Shown: positions 17,287 through 26,000, counted from the first letter of the stretch. The stretch is DNA of 64,000 nt from Acidobacteriaceae bacterium (GCA_019233755.1 JAFAMD010000025.1:143074-207073), one strand, 5' to 3'. Notes: a model not told the origin generated them from the sequence alone. Made by a program: numbers and translations.

Positions 17287-17360
17287 AGATCCTCCGTGTC
17301 CAGACGAAATCGTTGTTACCCTTTAACAACAGCCCTACAACTGACCGTGCGTCTTTCCGC

Positions 17361-18374
17361 TCAAGCAAGAAGCTTGCGGAGTATCAGATGGCTGGCTGTC
17401 ATCCGAAAACCTTTGTTCTCCAGAACCCGGTTCGCGTCCAGGTTACGGAGTTGCGAATACCCCTCTACCAGGTCGACATTCCGCTCACGAAACCATTCCA
17501 AGGCCGACGTCAGTGCACATGTCGCCGCCCCTTCTCTCCGCCTCTCGGGCCTGCAACCGGCCGTTTCGATCTTTCCGTAACGGATGCCAAGCAGCGACGA
17601 TGTCGCGGCATCGATCTGGCATGTTGCGTATGCCACAATCTGATTGGCATTTTCAGCTACCACAATCGCGTCTGCGCACGCGCAGGCCGCCCGGGCGCAC
17701 CTGCACTTCAGCTTTGACGCGAGCTCGCTCCCAAGTACGGAACTGTCCCCAAACCGCTCATCGATAGCGCAGTCCCCTGCAATCGCCAGAATGTCCGGCA
17801 AATCGGCTTCGGTCGAAACCCGGCTCTCAAATCGGTCGTTCACTCGATGAGCTTCCGTACTGTGTGGTGAAATTCCAAACACCAGGTTCCCTTCGACAAT
17901 CCGGAAGCCTGCTTCCTCTAACCCGTGCAGAGCCGCCAGGTCCTCCGGATCTGTCTGTGCAGTAAGGCAGCGAATACCATTTGCATGCAACCCGTTGAAT
18001 ACGCCGTCAAGCAATTCGGCGACGATTGCGCGGCTCTGAACATAGTCCCCATCCGTGAGCATGAATTCCAGGCGGCCAACCGCGAAGCCGAATACTTCAC
18101 TTTCTTCGGGAAGTTTGCGCCAACATGCCAGCCCGACCATGACCCCGCTCCTGCGCACGACAACCAGAAACGAATCCCGGCGGCTGAGGAGTGTGCTCGC
18201 TCTATTCACCGCCAGCCGTTGAACGGCTGCGGGAGAAACGAACCTAGAATACGAACGACACAACTCCGGTAATCGCTGGAGTAAGCTCAGGGGTATCCGT
18301 TCTATGGAAACGATTGACAGAGGCGGGTCCGGCATTATATCTGCGGCGTCCATTATTTCCAAGCCTCGAATCAT
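17361..18374 (-). CDS. GNAT-family N-acetyltransferase, probable double domain
   Basis: 337 residues from an ATG with aggac 11 bases upstream. The open frame extends further to 18743 but there it runs antisense-of-frame through the NusG-like gene, with Arg-rich, non-coding-looking sequence, so I reject the longer form. Two related halves are visible: about 45-165 (FLVVVRRSGVMVGLACWRKL, then LHGLEEAGFRIVEGNLVF) and about 185-335 (DAIVVAENANQIVAYATCQI, GAATCALTSALEWF, NRVLENKGFRMTASHLIL). The pattern resembles WecD/TDP-fucosamine-type acetyltransferases. In this operon it could acetylate a sugar nucleotide or a polymer residue; the substrate is unknown. 50 bp separate it from the NusG-like gene. 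Confidence 0.7.
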   Translation of the reverse strand: MIRGLEIMDAADIMPDPPLSIVSIERIPLSLLQRLPELCRSYSRFVSPAAVQRLAVNRASTLLSRRDSFLVVVRRSGVMVGLACWRKLPEESEVFGFAVGRLEFMLTDGDYVQSRAIVAELLDGVFNGLHANGIRCLTAQTDPEDLAALHGLEEAGFRIVEGNLVFGISPHSTEAHRVNDRFESRVSTEADLPDILAIAGDCAIDERFGDSSVLGSELASKLKCRCARAACACADAIVVAENANQIVAYATCQIDAATSSLLGIRYGKIETAGCRPERRREGAATCALTSALEWFRERNVDLVEGYSQLRNLDANRVLENKGFRMTASHLILRKLLA

Positions 18375-18424
18375 AAATGCTAATGTCCTATGGAAACTCT
18401 CTTCGAAACACACATGTTCAGGCC

Positions 18425-19006
18425 TTAGGTCGCCTGCACTGACGTTCGATCGATTTCTAACATCACAGATCGTTGTAGAATCTCGATCGACAGAATCAAT
18501 TCCATACTCTTGTTCTTCGTATCCCTTATCTTTCCGGCGATACCCGCCAGAGGTCCTTCGGCAATGCGAACGACGTCGCCGACACGCACATAGGGACAGG
18601 GGTTTAACTCGATTCGTTTCGCTGTCGCGATTTGTATTGCCCGTATCTCTTCTTCTTCGACGGGCAAGGGCTTTCCCGCGCTGTGAATCCATCCGAGGAC
18701 GGATGGAATCCGCGACGGCACGGTGGACCGGGAAGGATCGCAATACAAAAAGACATAGCCTGGAAAAAGCGGGAGTTGAAATTTCCGCAGCCGTTGTCCA
18801 TAAGTGTGGCGTCTGGTGAACAATGGCAAAAAGGTGATGTGTCCCAGGTTCTCAAGCATCCGTGACACGCTTTTCTCGTGTCTGGGCCGCACACGCAGCA
18901 CAAACCATCGGTTCCTAACCCGGCTCGCCGATATATCTGAAACTTCTGAATACGAACCGATCAGGATTGTTGCCGATTGACGGTGTTCTATCGGAATACT
19001 TGACAT
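18425..19006 (-). CDS. NusG/RfaH/UpxY-like transcription antitermination protein
   Basis: 193 residues. An NGN domain is seen at about 30-130: NRWFVLRVRPRHEKSVSRML, then PLFPGYVFLYCDPS. A KOW motif follows (VRVGDVVRIAEGPLAGIAGK, about 145-165). NusG paralogues at the head of capsule and exopolysaccharide operons act in cis on RNA polymerase to stop early termination. Being the first gene of a roughly 14-kb minus-strand operon fits that job. A sigma54-like promoter lies 56-72 bp upstream of its start. Confidence 0.88.
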   Translation of the reverse strand: MSSIPIEHRQSATILIGSYSEVSDISASRVRNRWFVLRVRPRHEKSVSRMLENLGHITFLPLFTRRHTYGQRLRKFQLPLFPGYVFLYCDPSRSTVPSRIPSVLGWIHSAGKPLPVEEEEIRAIQIATAKRIELNPCPYVRVGDVVRIAEGPLAGIAGKIRDTKNKSMELILSIEILQRSVMLEIDRTSVQAT

Positions 19007-19061
19007 AGCTGTCGCCTACTCACGTCCTGGCGTGAGCTCTTTCAGCTGACAGCTTGCTTAG

Positions 19062-19078
19062 AGCAGGTGTCGTTCCGG
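19062..19078 (-). promoter_or_regulatory. Candidate sigma54 promoter of the exopolysaccharide operon
   Basis: On the minus strand the sequence reads ccGGaacgacacctGCt. The -24 GG and -12 GC dinucleotides have the exact 10-base spacing required for sigma54, and several flanking consensus bases (A-C-G after GG, T before GC) agree, while others do not. It lies 56 bp upstream of the NusG-like gene. An NtrC-type activator with the sigma54-contact loop is encoded 3.4 kb away, which supports the call. A single match of this kind can arise by chance. Confidence 0.35.
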
Positions 19079-19204
19079 AGTTACGACGCCTCGCGAAACT
19101 ACCGCTAACTGACTGTGGGAGAATCCGTTTCAGCAGAGAGGGAAGCGGGGCGGGCGCTCTCGTAGGAACACCTGAAGTGGAACGGACGCACCCCAAAATG
19201 GCAT

Positions 19205-21043
19205 TTAACTTCCACTGATCACCTGGGAGACGCTGGACTGCTTCTTAACAAGGCTGCGGATCAAAGCGTCCAGTACTTGCGTTTCGGCTGGCTTGAGCAG
19301 ATAGGTAGCGAACCCCGCGGCCTTTGCTTTATTTTCGTTTGACTCGTCCGACGAACCGGTCAAAGCGATCGCTGGGATTGACGCGATTTCTGCGTTGGCA
19401 CGAATCCTTTCCAGCATCTCGCAACCGTCGACGCCGGGAACATGAATGTCGGAAATAATAAGGTCCGGCCTCTCGCGGCCGGCGGTCTCGATTGCTTCGA
19501 TACCGTTTTCTGCCGGCAGCACGATGTGGCCCAGAGCTTCCAATTCCATCTTAGTGACTGCTAAGACATCCGTTGCGTCTTCAACCAGTAAGATACGCAC
19601 CGGTTCTTCCTGCACTTGTTGAGATTTCTGTTTCACCCTGCCGCACTGTGCTGAGCTAAGTGGAATCCGAATGTAGAAAGTGCTCCCGCAGTCCCGTCCT
19701 TTACTATCGGCCCAAATAGTACCTTTGTGAAGAGTTACGATTTGTTCGGCAATTGCCAGGCCCAAGCCTAAGCCAGTCTCCTGACGGAGTAACGCGTCTC
19801 GACCCCGGCGAAATGGCAGAAAGATTTCGCGAAGCTGGTCCGGATCGATCCCGCTTCCCGTATCGCGTATCTCCACTTGAGCGTGTTCATTATCACTACG
19901 GCAGGAAATCGTCACGCTCCCGCCCGCCGGCGTGTACTTGATTGCGTTGATGATGACATTCGCAAACACTTGCTGGAGTCTGAACGGGTCTCCGAAAAGC
20001 CACGCCGGTCGATTCGTGCATTCCTTGTGAATCGAGAGCCCCTTTGCATGAGCGATTCCGGCGAGATCCTCTATGCAGCTTGACAGTACCTCGTGTACAT
20101 CGAGCGGTATTGACTCGAGTAGCCCAGCCCCTGTCCGAGAAGTATCAAGGTAACGTTCGTTAAGCCGCGCGAGTAACTCGGCATTTCTCTGGACCGCTCT
20201 GACAGCCTGAGATAGACCCGGGTCCTCGATAATAACGCTGCGTCCTTTCAAATACTTGGTCCAGCTGATAATCGCCGCAACGGAGTTACGCACCTCGTGA
20301 CTGAGCATCGCGGCGGCCCGCGCGGTCGACTCCGGCCGGTCTGCATCGCCGGGAACTTCGCCCAAAGTCTCCTTCCCCCAACCGGCGACCGCCAGCGCGA
20401 AAGCTAAGGAGGCTGACAACATCTCGAGACGCAAGAGCGTGCGGGATGAGAACTTTCGATGAGGCGTTGAGAGGAACAGGGTTAACAGCGCCAGGAGACG
20501 ACCGCCGAACGAAATTGGCAAACACAAGGCCGAGTACACCGCCGCCTCGCGGAAAAAAGCTGCATCTGCCACCCCCTCGGTTATTTCATCAATCCAGTTT
20601 GTGCCGAACCGCTCAAAGCGGATCGGTTTCCCTCGCGAGACCCGATGCAGAACCTTTCGTCCCGACCAAAGCAGTAGAAGGTCCAAGTTGTCGCCCGAAT
20701 GGTCCGGCGGCGGGCCGGGTCCAACCGATGTTGCGGCGACAAAGGCTCCGACCTGGCATAGCTCGAGATTTTGATCCACCAGGCAGGCGGAGCCCCAATC
20801 CGCATACTGATCGACGCAGATTTGCGTAACGGCGGCAAGAACCGAGCGAGGATCAAAGAAATTGCTGCTAAGGAGCGCTGCCTCAGCGAGAAATCGACTG
20901 TCGGCGATTGCAGGTTCGTAGTCGCGTTTTGCGCGATGAATACGGTTAACCTTCCGTAGGCTGCCGTCCTCCCCGTCCGAATCACATTCGCAGTCCAACA
21001 TGCCGCACACCTCCGATACCGCAGCGGCTAACGCCCCCCGCAA
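19205..21043 (-). CDS. Hybrid sensor histidine kinase (GAF-HisKA-HATPase-REC)
   Basis: 612 residues, no membrane helix of note. A GAF-type sensor region is seen at about 50-225. The H-box is AMLSHEVRNSVAAIISW, with the phospho-accepting His near residue 245. The ATPase domain has the N-box ANVIINAIKYTPAGG, DTGSGIDPD (G1) and GLGLGLAIAEQIV (G2). A C-terminal receiver domain begins RILLVEDATDVLAV, with LIISDIHVPGVDG giving the acceptor Asp and LKPAE the conserved Lys. It is cytoplasmic and could pass phosphate to the NtrC-type protein encoded divergently nearby (22399). It precedes the exopolysaccharide operon on the same strand, separated by 199 bp. Confidence 0.92.
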   Translation of the reverse strand: MRGALAAAVSEVCGMLDCECDSDGEDGSLRKVNRIHRAKRDYEPAIADSRFLAEAALLSSNFFDPRSVLAAVTQICVDQYADWGSACLVDQNLELCQVGAFVAATSVGPGPPPDHSGDNLDLLLLWSGRKVLHRVSRGKPIRFERFGTNWIDEITEGVADAAFFREAAVYSALCLPISFGGRLLALLTLFLSTPHRKFSSRTLLRLEMLSASLAFALAVAGWGKETLGEVPGDADRPESTARAAAMLSHEVRNSVAAIISWTKYLKGRSVIIEDPGLSQAVRAVQRNAELLARLNERYLDTSRTGAGLLESIPLDVHEVLSSCIEDLAGIAHAKGLSIHKECTNRPAWLFGDPFRLQQVFANVIINAIKYTPAGGSVTISCRSDNEHAQVEIRDTGSGIDPDQLREIFLPFRRGRDALLRQETGLGLGLAIAEQIVTLHKGTIWADSKGRDCGSTFYIRIPLSSAQCGRVKQKSQQVQEEPVRILLVEDATDVLAVTKMELEALGHIVLPAENGIEAIETAGRERPDLIISDIHVPGVDGCEMLERIRANAEIASIPAIALTGSSDESNENKAKAAGFATYLLKPAETQVLDALIRSLVKKQSSVSQVISGS

Positions 21044-21696
21044 ATCATATGAGTTTAGGTCGAGTCTCCCCTGAGAGGGACACTCTGGCTAGTGAGTCCG
21101 ACACCATTGATGTAAATCGTAGCTCTACGGCGTAAAAGCTCCGACTGGAAAATTCACCAGTTCTTATCCTAATTCCAACCCTGGAATATGGCGATGTATC
21201 GTTATTGGGCGTAATTTACCGGTTAGATTACCAGTGCAATTGATGTTGACTAAATACTAGTAAGGGGTAATACTCAGGAACACGGCCATAGACCATAAAG
21301 TCGACCTTCCTCGGGGTGTCAGGCGTATTTCTCGGCTTCGTGAGTCGGATTCGATTTTCGTGATCTGACGGTGTATTGATCACGACTCGCAATTCGGCTG
21401 ATAGTGTTCCGAGAGGTCGTCGCAGCGTGCAAGCGGAGGTACAAAGCTGCGCCATGATGAAGTTCCCTCAGGACGAGTCGCTAATCCCTTCTCGACCATT
21501 TATAAATGTTGATTATGAATTAAGCGCCCCGACGCCGCATAGTCAAACTACGCAGAAATCGGCCGGACCCAGAACGGGTCCACTGTGTACGTTTGTCTCT
21601 AATAGGGGCCTCGAATACCGTTACGGCGAACGCAAGCGCTCCAGGCTGCTTCCGAATTCGAAGAATTTAGCACTGACGCAGCGAGGTATATCCCCC
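21044..21696. other. 653-bp divergent intergenic region / long 5' leader
   Basis: This stretch separates the hybrid kinase (minus) from the HisKA protein (plus). The frame of the latter is open back to 21376, but the added sequence has low GC, poor third-base bias and no domain, so I treat it as untranslated. A good sigma70-type promoter is visible at 21246-21273. The leader from there to 21697 would be about 415 bases, which leaves room for post-transcriptional control. An alternative ATG at 21454 cannot be excluded. Confidence 0.45.
21246..21273 (+). promoter_or_regulatory. Sigma70-type promoter upstream of the HisKA/NtrC gene pair
   Basis: TTGACT (21246-21251), a 16-base spacer, then TAATAC (21268-21273): five of six -35 bases and four of six -10 bases match consensus. 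It lies in an AT-richer intergenic stretch and points toward the two regulator genes. Confidence 0.45.
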
Positions 21697-22389
21697 ATGG
21701 ACACCCTCGAGCAAATTCGGCTGCATCGGCTCGCGAACTTGGCACATGACGTCAGGAATGCGCTGTCTCCTATCCGCGGCTATGGACGACTGATATTGAA
21801 CGGAGAGTTCGGCCCCATCAGAGCTGAGCAGCGCGAGATCCTGACAGTCATTCTCGCCAATGCCCAGAAGGCAATCCAGTTGACCGGCAAAATGGAGCGA
21901 CTGTTCCGTACCGAGGAGGTGCTTCAGCTCGAAACTGTTGATCTCATTCGATTGGTAGCCGATGTCCTCGGACGCTTCCGGCGGCTGACCACGGCAGACT
22001 CAGTGGATCTCTTTTGCGAGGGGGATTGTTCATCCTTCACAACATTCGCTGATGCCAGAAAGCTGCGATGCGCGCTCGCGAAGTTGATCAGCCTGCCGCT
22101 CAGAGGCGCACGGGGAGGAGTTTTGGTGAGCGTACGCCAGCATGGCGAACACGTAGAGATCCGCGTGCGATCGAAATCCCCGGCAAGGAATGGTGTTATT
22201 CGCGAAATTATTGACCAACAGGCCATTTCCAAGCGGAATCGCCGTGAGATTAAGTCCGCCAACTTTGTCGCCGACATTGTAACGGTGCACGGCGGACGAG
22301 CCCTGGTTCAAGGAGAGGCGAAAGACGGATTATACGGCTTAATCACCCTGCCCATCATCCGAGAGCGGATCGGCGTCGAAGCGGTTTGA
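21697..22389 (+). CDS. Short HisKA histidine-kinase-like protein with degenerate ATPase domain
   Basis: 230 residues from ATG 21697, preceded by gcgagg. The H-box is clear: RLANLAHDVRNALSPIRGYG, close to the HisKA consensus. The C-terminal half has the size of a HATPase domain but lacks a recognisable N-box, DxGxG or GxGxG motif; it reads ALAKLISLPLRGARGGVLVS and VEIRVRSKSPARNGVI. It therefore probably cannot bind ATP in the usual way and may serve as a phosphotransfer or dimerisation partner, or as an inhibitor, for the hybrid kinase encoded divergently. The stop is 9 bp before the NtrC-type gene, so the two are one transcript. Confidence 0.7.
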   Translation: MDTLEQIRLHRLANLAHDVRNALSPIRGYGRLILNGEFGPIRAEQREILTVILANAQKAIQLTGKMERLFRTEEVLQLETVDLIRLVADVLGRFRRLTTADSVDLFCEGDCSSFTTFADARKLRCALAKLISLPLRGARGGVLVSVRQHGEHVEIRVRSKSPARNGVIREIIDQQAISKRNRREIKSANFVADIVTVHGGRALVQGEAKDGLYGLITLPIIRERIGVEAV

Positions 22390-22398
22390 GAGGAAAAG

Positions 22399-23799
22399 AT
22401 GTTGAACCATGTGAAAGCGCACAGGCTCATGCCCCCCCGTCACCGCATTCTCGTCGTAGATGATGACCAGACGATTCGGGAATACCTGTGCCGTTACCTC
22501 TCCTCACGCGGCTATAGCGTGGACTGCTTGGCCTCAGGACATTCTGTCGTTTCGCGCCTGACATCGATCAATCGCCCGTCCCTTGTATTGCTGGATTTGT
22601 TGATGCCGCAGATGTCCGGTTTGGCCGTGCTTGCGGAGATGCTGAAGTTGGAACGCCCGGTTCCCGCGATTGTGGTATCCGGCGTCGGCCAAACCAGCAC
22701 GGTCGTCGATGCGATGCGCATGGGTGCCTGCAATTATCTGCTCAAGCCCATTGATGAAGAGCAACTGGAACAGGCAATACAGCGTGCGCTGACCATCGGT
22801 TCTAATCCGCCAACGAAGATCGAAACCGACGATGGCGTGGATATTATTTGCAACAATCAGAAGCTCCGCAGGGTTCAGGATCTGGCGCGCCAGGTCGCCA
22901 ATACGGATGTTCCGGTTCTCATAGTGGGCGAGTCCGGCGTTGGCAAGGAAGTGCTCGCGCGCTATATTCACTCCGTCTCCGTGCGAAGGAAAGAGCCATT
23001 CAATAAAGTCAATTGCGCGGCCATTCCCGCAGATTTGCTCGAAGCAGAGTTTTTCGGGTATGAGGCGGGCGCATTCACGGGTGCTGTTCGAGAGAAGCCC
23101 GGACAATTCGAATTAGCGGGCAACGGCACTATTGTTCTTGACGAAATTGGAGAGATGAATTGCCACCTGCAGGCGAAACTCCTGCATGTCCTGCAGGACG
23201 GCGAGTATAGCCGCATCGGCGGCGTTCGCCGGCTGCGGCTGCAAGCCCGAATTCTGGCTCTAACGAATCATGATCTGGCGAGCGATGTGAGAAATGGGGA
23301 GTTTCGCAAGGACCTCTATTTCCGCCTGAACGTCGTCCGCGTGGAAATTCCTCCGCTACGCGAGCGCCCGGAAGACATCCCGAGCTTGTGCCACTATTTT
23401 GCCCAAAAGTACTACCGGAGATACAACAGACCGGAAGCAGACTTTCCAGAGCGGCTCGTGCAGCAATTTTGCAAGTACTCATGGCCGGGGAATGTTCGCC
23501 AGCTCGAAAACGCCGTTAAACGCTTCGTGATTATTCCGGATGCGGAAGCACTTCTTTCGGAATTGAGCCATTCCGGAATGGAGACCCAGACCGAGGTCCA
23601 CGCTCCACTTTCGCTGCGAGACACCTGCTCGCGTGCTTTCGAACAAACCGAAAAAGAGATCGTATTTCGCACCCTCGAGGAAGTGAATTGGAATCGAAAG
23701 CTGGCAGCCGAAAGACTTGGCGTCTGCTACAAATCGCTGCTTAACAAACTCAAAAAATGGGAAGTTCCCGCCAAGAAGTCTGCCGACTGGACCCATTGA
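22399..23799 (+). CDS. NtrC-family sigma54-dependent response regulator
   Basis: 466 residues with three domains. Receiver, about 15-130: HRILVVDDDQTIREYL, LVLLDLLMPQMSG (acceptor Asp), NYLLKPIDEEQL. AAA+ domain, about 150-385: Walker A GESGVGKE, the sigma54-contact loop GAFTGA, Walker B GTIVLDEIGEM, and the WPGNVRQLENAVKR sensor II region. Fis-type HTH at the C-terminus: RTLEEVNWNRKLAAERLGVC. It activates sigma54 promoters when phosphorylated. A good Shine-Dalgarno (gagaggaaaag) fixes the start. A target promoter candidate lies before the NusG-like gene of the exopolysaccharide operon; regulation of that operon is inferred from position. Confidence 0.95.
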   Translation: MLNHVKAHRLMPPRHRILVVDDDQTIREYLCRYLSSRGYSVDCLASGHSVVSRLTSINRPSLVLLDLLMPQMSGLAVLAEMLKLERPVPAIVVSGVGQTSTVVDAMRMGACNYLLKPIDEEQLEQAIQRALTIGSNPPTKIETDDGVDIICNNQKLRRVQDLARQVANTDVPVLIVGESGVGKEVLARYIHSVSVRRKEPFNKVNCAAIPADLLEAEFFGYEAGAFTGAVREKPGQFELAGNGTIVLDEIGEMNCHLQAKLLHVLQDGEYSRIGGVRRLRLQARILALTNHDLASDVRNGEFRKDLYFRLNVVRVEIPPLRERPEDIPSLCHYFAQKYYRRYNRPEADFPERLVQQFCKYSWPGNVRQLENAVKRFVIIPDAEALLSELSHSGMETQTEVHAPLSLRDTCSRAFEQTEKEIVFRTLEEVNWNRKLAAERLGVCYKSLLNKLKKWEVPAKKSADWTH

Positions 23800-24109
23800 C
23801 ATCAGCGTTTGGCAACAAACACATGCTCACGCGGCGGTGAAAACCGCAGCCCAGTGTTAGATCCTGCTTGCTTAGGCGAGACAGGGCTCTGCCTGTTGGC
23901 CTCCTAGTAGATCCACATCAGACGTTTAGTCCTATAAATTTTTGAACCGGCACCGTAATAGGCAGATCATCACTTGTTGTACAGACATTGGCTGCTCAGG
24001 CCAGAGATTCAGGGCCGGTCTACTCCGAGATGAAGTTCTTAAATCTTTCAACCCCCGATTTCAGGTTTTGGCGCAGACCGGTGATTCTTTCCCTTGAGAG
24101 ATTGACGCG
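23800..24109. other. 310-bp intergenic region, nothing recognised
   Basis: It lies between the NtrC-type gene and the next plus-strand gene. No ORF with coding character, no strong hairpin followed by a T-tract, and no RNA gene were recognised. The last bases before 24110 (cttgagagattgacgcg) carry a weak ribosome-binding site. Confidence 0.4.
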
Positions 24110-24928
24110 TTGAAAATTGCCGCGATCGCTGCCCGAAGGCCCTGGTGGGTTGTTTTCGTCTTCGGGATTCTTCTGTCGGGTACTGATGCGTCTGCACAAG
24201 GCCCCGCGGCGGCCGCCCCGGCAGGCGGGTCCCAGATCGCAAACAATTCTCGGAACGTCAACAACAATCCACAAGCAGCTCTTACTCCAGAGCAGCATAG
24301 ATTGAAAGCGGCGGCCGAGTTGCGACAGCAGGAGCATCAGCGCATCCTTGGCGTCTGGCCGAACTTCAACACTTCGAATGTTCGGGATGCAGAGCCGATG
24401 TCCCCCGGCCAGAAATTTGAACTGGCGGCGAAGAGCGCACTGGACCCGTTTACGTTTGCTGTGGTCGGAGTGGATGCCGGCTTGAACCAGGCGCAGAACG
24501 AGTTTTCCGGGTACGGGCAAGGGGCAAAGGGATACGCCAAGCGTTTTGGCGCCTCCTACGCCGACAGCTTCAACGGGACGATGCTCGGCAACGCGCTGTT
24601 TCCGGTACTTCTCAAACAGGACCCCCGTTATTTCCGGAAAGGCACCGGCAGCTTCGGCGGCCGTGTGTTGTACGCACTGGCCTCAACGGTTCGGTGCAAA
24701 AACGACGACGGCAAATGGGCGCCGAATTATTCGAACGTCCTCGGAAACGTGGCGGCGGGCGGCATCTCGAACCTTTACTATCCTGCGGCCGACCGGGGAC
24801 CGGGACTTGTCTTCGGACGAGCCCTCACGGTTACGGCCGAAGGCGCGATCGGAGCTGTGTTCGTGGAGTTTTGGCCTGATATCTCGCGGAAGTTCTTTGT
24901 GAAGCATCGCGGCAAAGATTTGCCGTAA
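24110..24928 (+). CDS. Secreted/envelope protein of unknown function, acidobacterial type
   Basis: 272 residues from a TTG start preceded by gagag. Signal peptide: RRPWWVVFVFGILLSGTDASAQ. A Gln/Asn/Ala-rich segment follows, then a domain rich in Gly and aromatic residues: RILGVWPNFNTSNV, GYGQGAKGYAKRFGASYAD, LLKQDPRYFRKGTG, SNLYYPAADRG. I recall proteins with this pattern recurring in Acidobacteriota as envelope proteins, but no function is known to me. Its location between the regulators and the BshB1-like gene gives no clear clue. An alternative internal start is unlikely because it would remove the signal peptide. Confidence 0.65.
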   Translation: MKIAAIAARRPWWVVFVFGILLSGTDASAQGPAAAAPAGGSQIANNSRNVNNNPQAALTPEQHRLKAAAELRQQEHQRILGVWPNFNTSNVRDAEPMSPGQKFELAAKSALDPFTFAVVGVDAGLNQAQNEFSGYGQGAKGYAKRFGASYADSFNGTMLGNALFPVLLKQDPRYFRKGTGSFGGRVLYALASTVRCKNDDGKWAPNYSNVLGNVAAGGISNLYYPAADRGPGLVFGRALTVTAEGAIGAVFVEFWPDISRKFFVKHRGKDLP

Positions 24929-24957
24929 GGACTGCCCGCTCCCGCTAGCATGAGGGG

Positions 24958-25671
24958 ATGGCAGTCGATGTCGTATTGTTCGGCTCGCATCCTGATGACG
25001 TGGAATGGGGCGCCGGGGGCATTTCCCTTCTCCTGCGCGATCACAGTGTATCGTTCGCGATCGTAGATCTCACAAATGGCGAAATGGGATCGCGCGGAAC
25101 GACGGAGGAGCGCAAGCTGGAAGCGCAACGCGCGGCAGAATATCTGGGCGCGAGCGTTCGGGAAAGCCTCAATATGCCCGACGGTGCGCTGGTGGATTCA
25201 CCGCAAGCGAGGAAACAAATTGCAGGGGTGATCCGGCGGTATCGTCCCGCGCTCGTGCTGGCACCGTTCTGGAAGGACCGGCATCCGGATCATACGGCTG
25301 CCGGCCGTATGGTCCGGAACTCCATTTTGCATTGCACGCTTCGAAAGTCGGATGATCCGAATCCGCCGCACAAGCCGGCCACCTTTCTCTATTACCTGCT
25401 GCATCACTTCACGCATCCCACGTTTGTAGTCGATATCTCGCATGTGTACGATAGCAAGCTTGAATTGCTCAAGATTCACGACTCGCAGTTTTCGAAGACG
25501 GCAGAGGATTTCGGGCTGATCCCGCTCGGGGTCAGCGATTATCTTTTCGGCCTGGAGTCGCGAGATCGCTTCTTCGGTTCGCTGATCGGTGTGCATCACG
25601 GCGAGGCGTTAGTGAGCGATACGCCGGTGAAGCTGGCGACGGCAACTCAGATTCTGTCAGTCTTTACCTGA
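24958..25671 (+). CDS. bshB1: BshB1-like PIG-L/LmbE N-deacetylase
   Basis: 237 residues, full length for the family. Zinc-site motifs: GSHPDDVEWGAGG (residues 9-21; canonical PHPDD) and RHPDHTAAGRM (about 108). Family blocks LTNGEMGSRGTTEERKLEA, LNMPDGAL and GEALVSDTPV are present. BshB1 removes acetyl from GlcNAc-malate in bacillithiol synthesis; related enzymes act on other GlcNAc conjugates, so the substrate is not certain. The 3' half (from 25400) is repeated in tandem just downstream (25729-26056), which leaves the original intact. Confidence 0.8.
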   Translation: MAVDVVLFGSHPDDVEWGAGGISLLLRDHSVSFAIVDLTNGEMGSRGTTEERKLEAQRAAEYLGASVRESLNMPDGALVDSPQARKQIAGVIRRYRPALVLAPFWKDRHPDHTAAGRMVRNSILHCTLRKSDDPNPPHKPATFLYYLLHHFTHPTFVVDISHVYDSKLELLKIHDSQFSKTAEDFGLIPLGVSDYLFGLESRDRFFGSLIGVHHGEALVSDTPVKLATATQILSVFT

Positions 25672-25728
25672 ACTGCAGTTCCGGCCCTGTTGGATAATAA
25701 GCCTCACTATGCCGAGCGGGAGAGTAAA
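25400..25728 (+). repeat. Tandem duplication, unit 1 (bshB1 3' end to start of next gene)
   Basis: Unit 1 starts at tgcatcacttcacgc inside the BshB1-like gene and ends at agagtaaa. Near its end, atgccgagcgggagagtaaa is a copy of the start of the Gfo/Idh/MocA gene, cut off after seven codons. Unit 2 (25729-26056) follows directly with only a handful of substitutions and a one-base indel. The near identity points to a recent event. Confidence 0.9.
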
Positions 25729-26000
25729 TGCATCACTTCACGCATCCCACATTTGTAGTCGATATCTCGCATGTGTACGATAGCAAGCTTGAATTGCTCA
25801 AGATTCACGACTCGCAGTTTTCGAAGACGGCAGAGGATTTCGGCCTGATCCCGCTCGGGGTCAGCGATTATCTTTTCGGCCTGGAGTCGCGAGACCGCTT
25901 CTTCGGTTCGCTGATCGGCGTGCATCACGGCGAGGCGTTAGTGAGCGATACGCCGGTGAAGCTGGCGACGGCAACTCAGATTCTGTCAATCTTTACCTGA
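25728..26000 (+). pseudogene. Truncated duplicate of the BshB1-like deacetylase C-terminus
   Basis: 90 codons, almost identical to the last 90 residues of the preceding gene but lacking both zinc motifs. It arose with the tandem duplication. There is no ribosome-binding site made for it; agagtaaa happens to precede the ATG. Confidence 0.85.

Noticed and set aside
18375..18743. N-terminal extension of the GNAT gene's open frame
   Set aside because: It runs within the NusG-like gene on the same strand in another frame, is Arg-rich and has no domain; the start at 18374 has a ribosome site.
21376..21696. Long N-terminal extension of the HisKA protein
   Set aside because: Low GC, no codon bias, no motif; the ATG at 21697 has a ribosome-binding site and starts right before the HisKA domain.
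24020..24520. 166-codon minus-strand open frame
   Set aside because: Antisense to the secreted protein gene, with no recognisable domain and a composition explained by the opposite strand.
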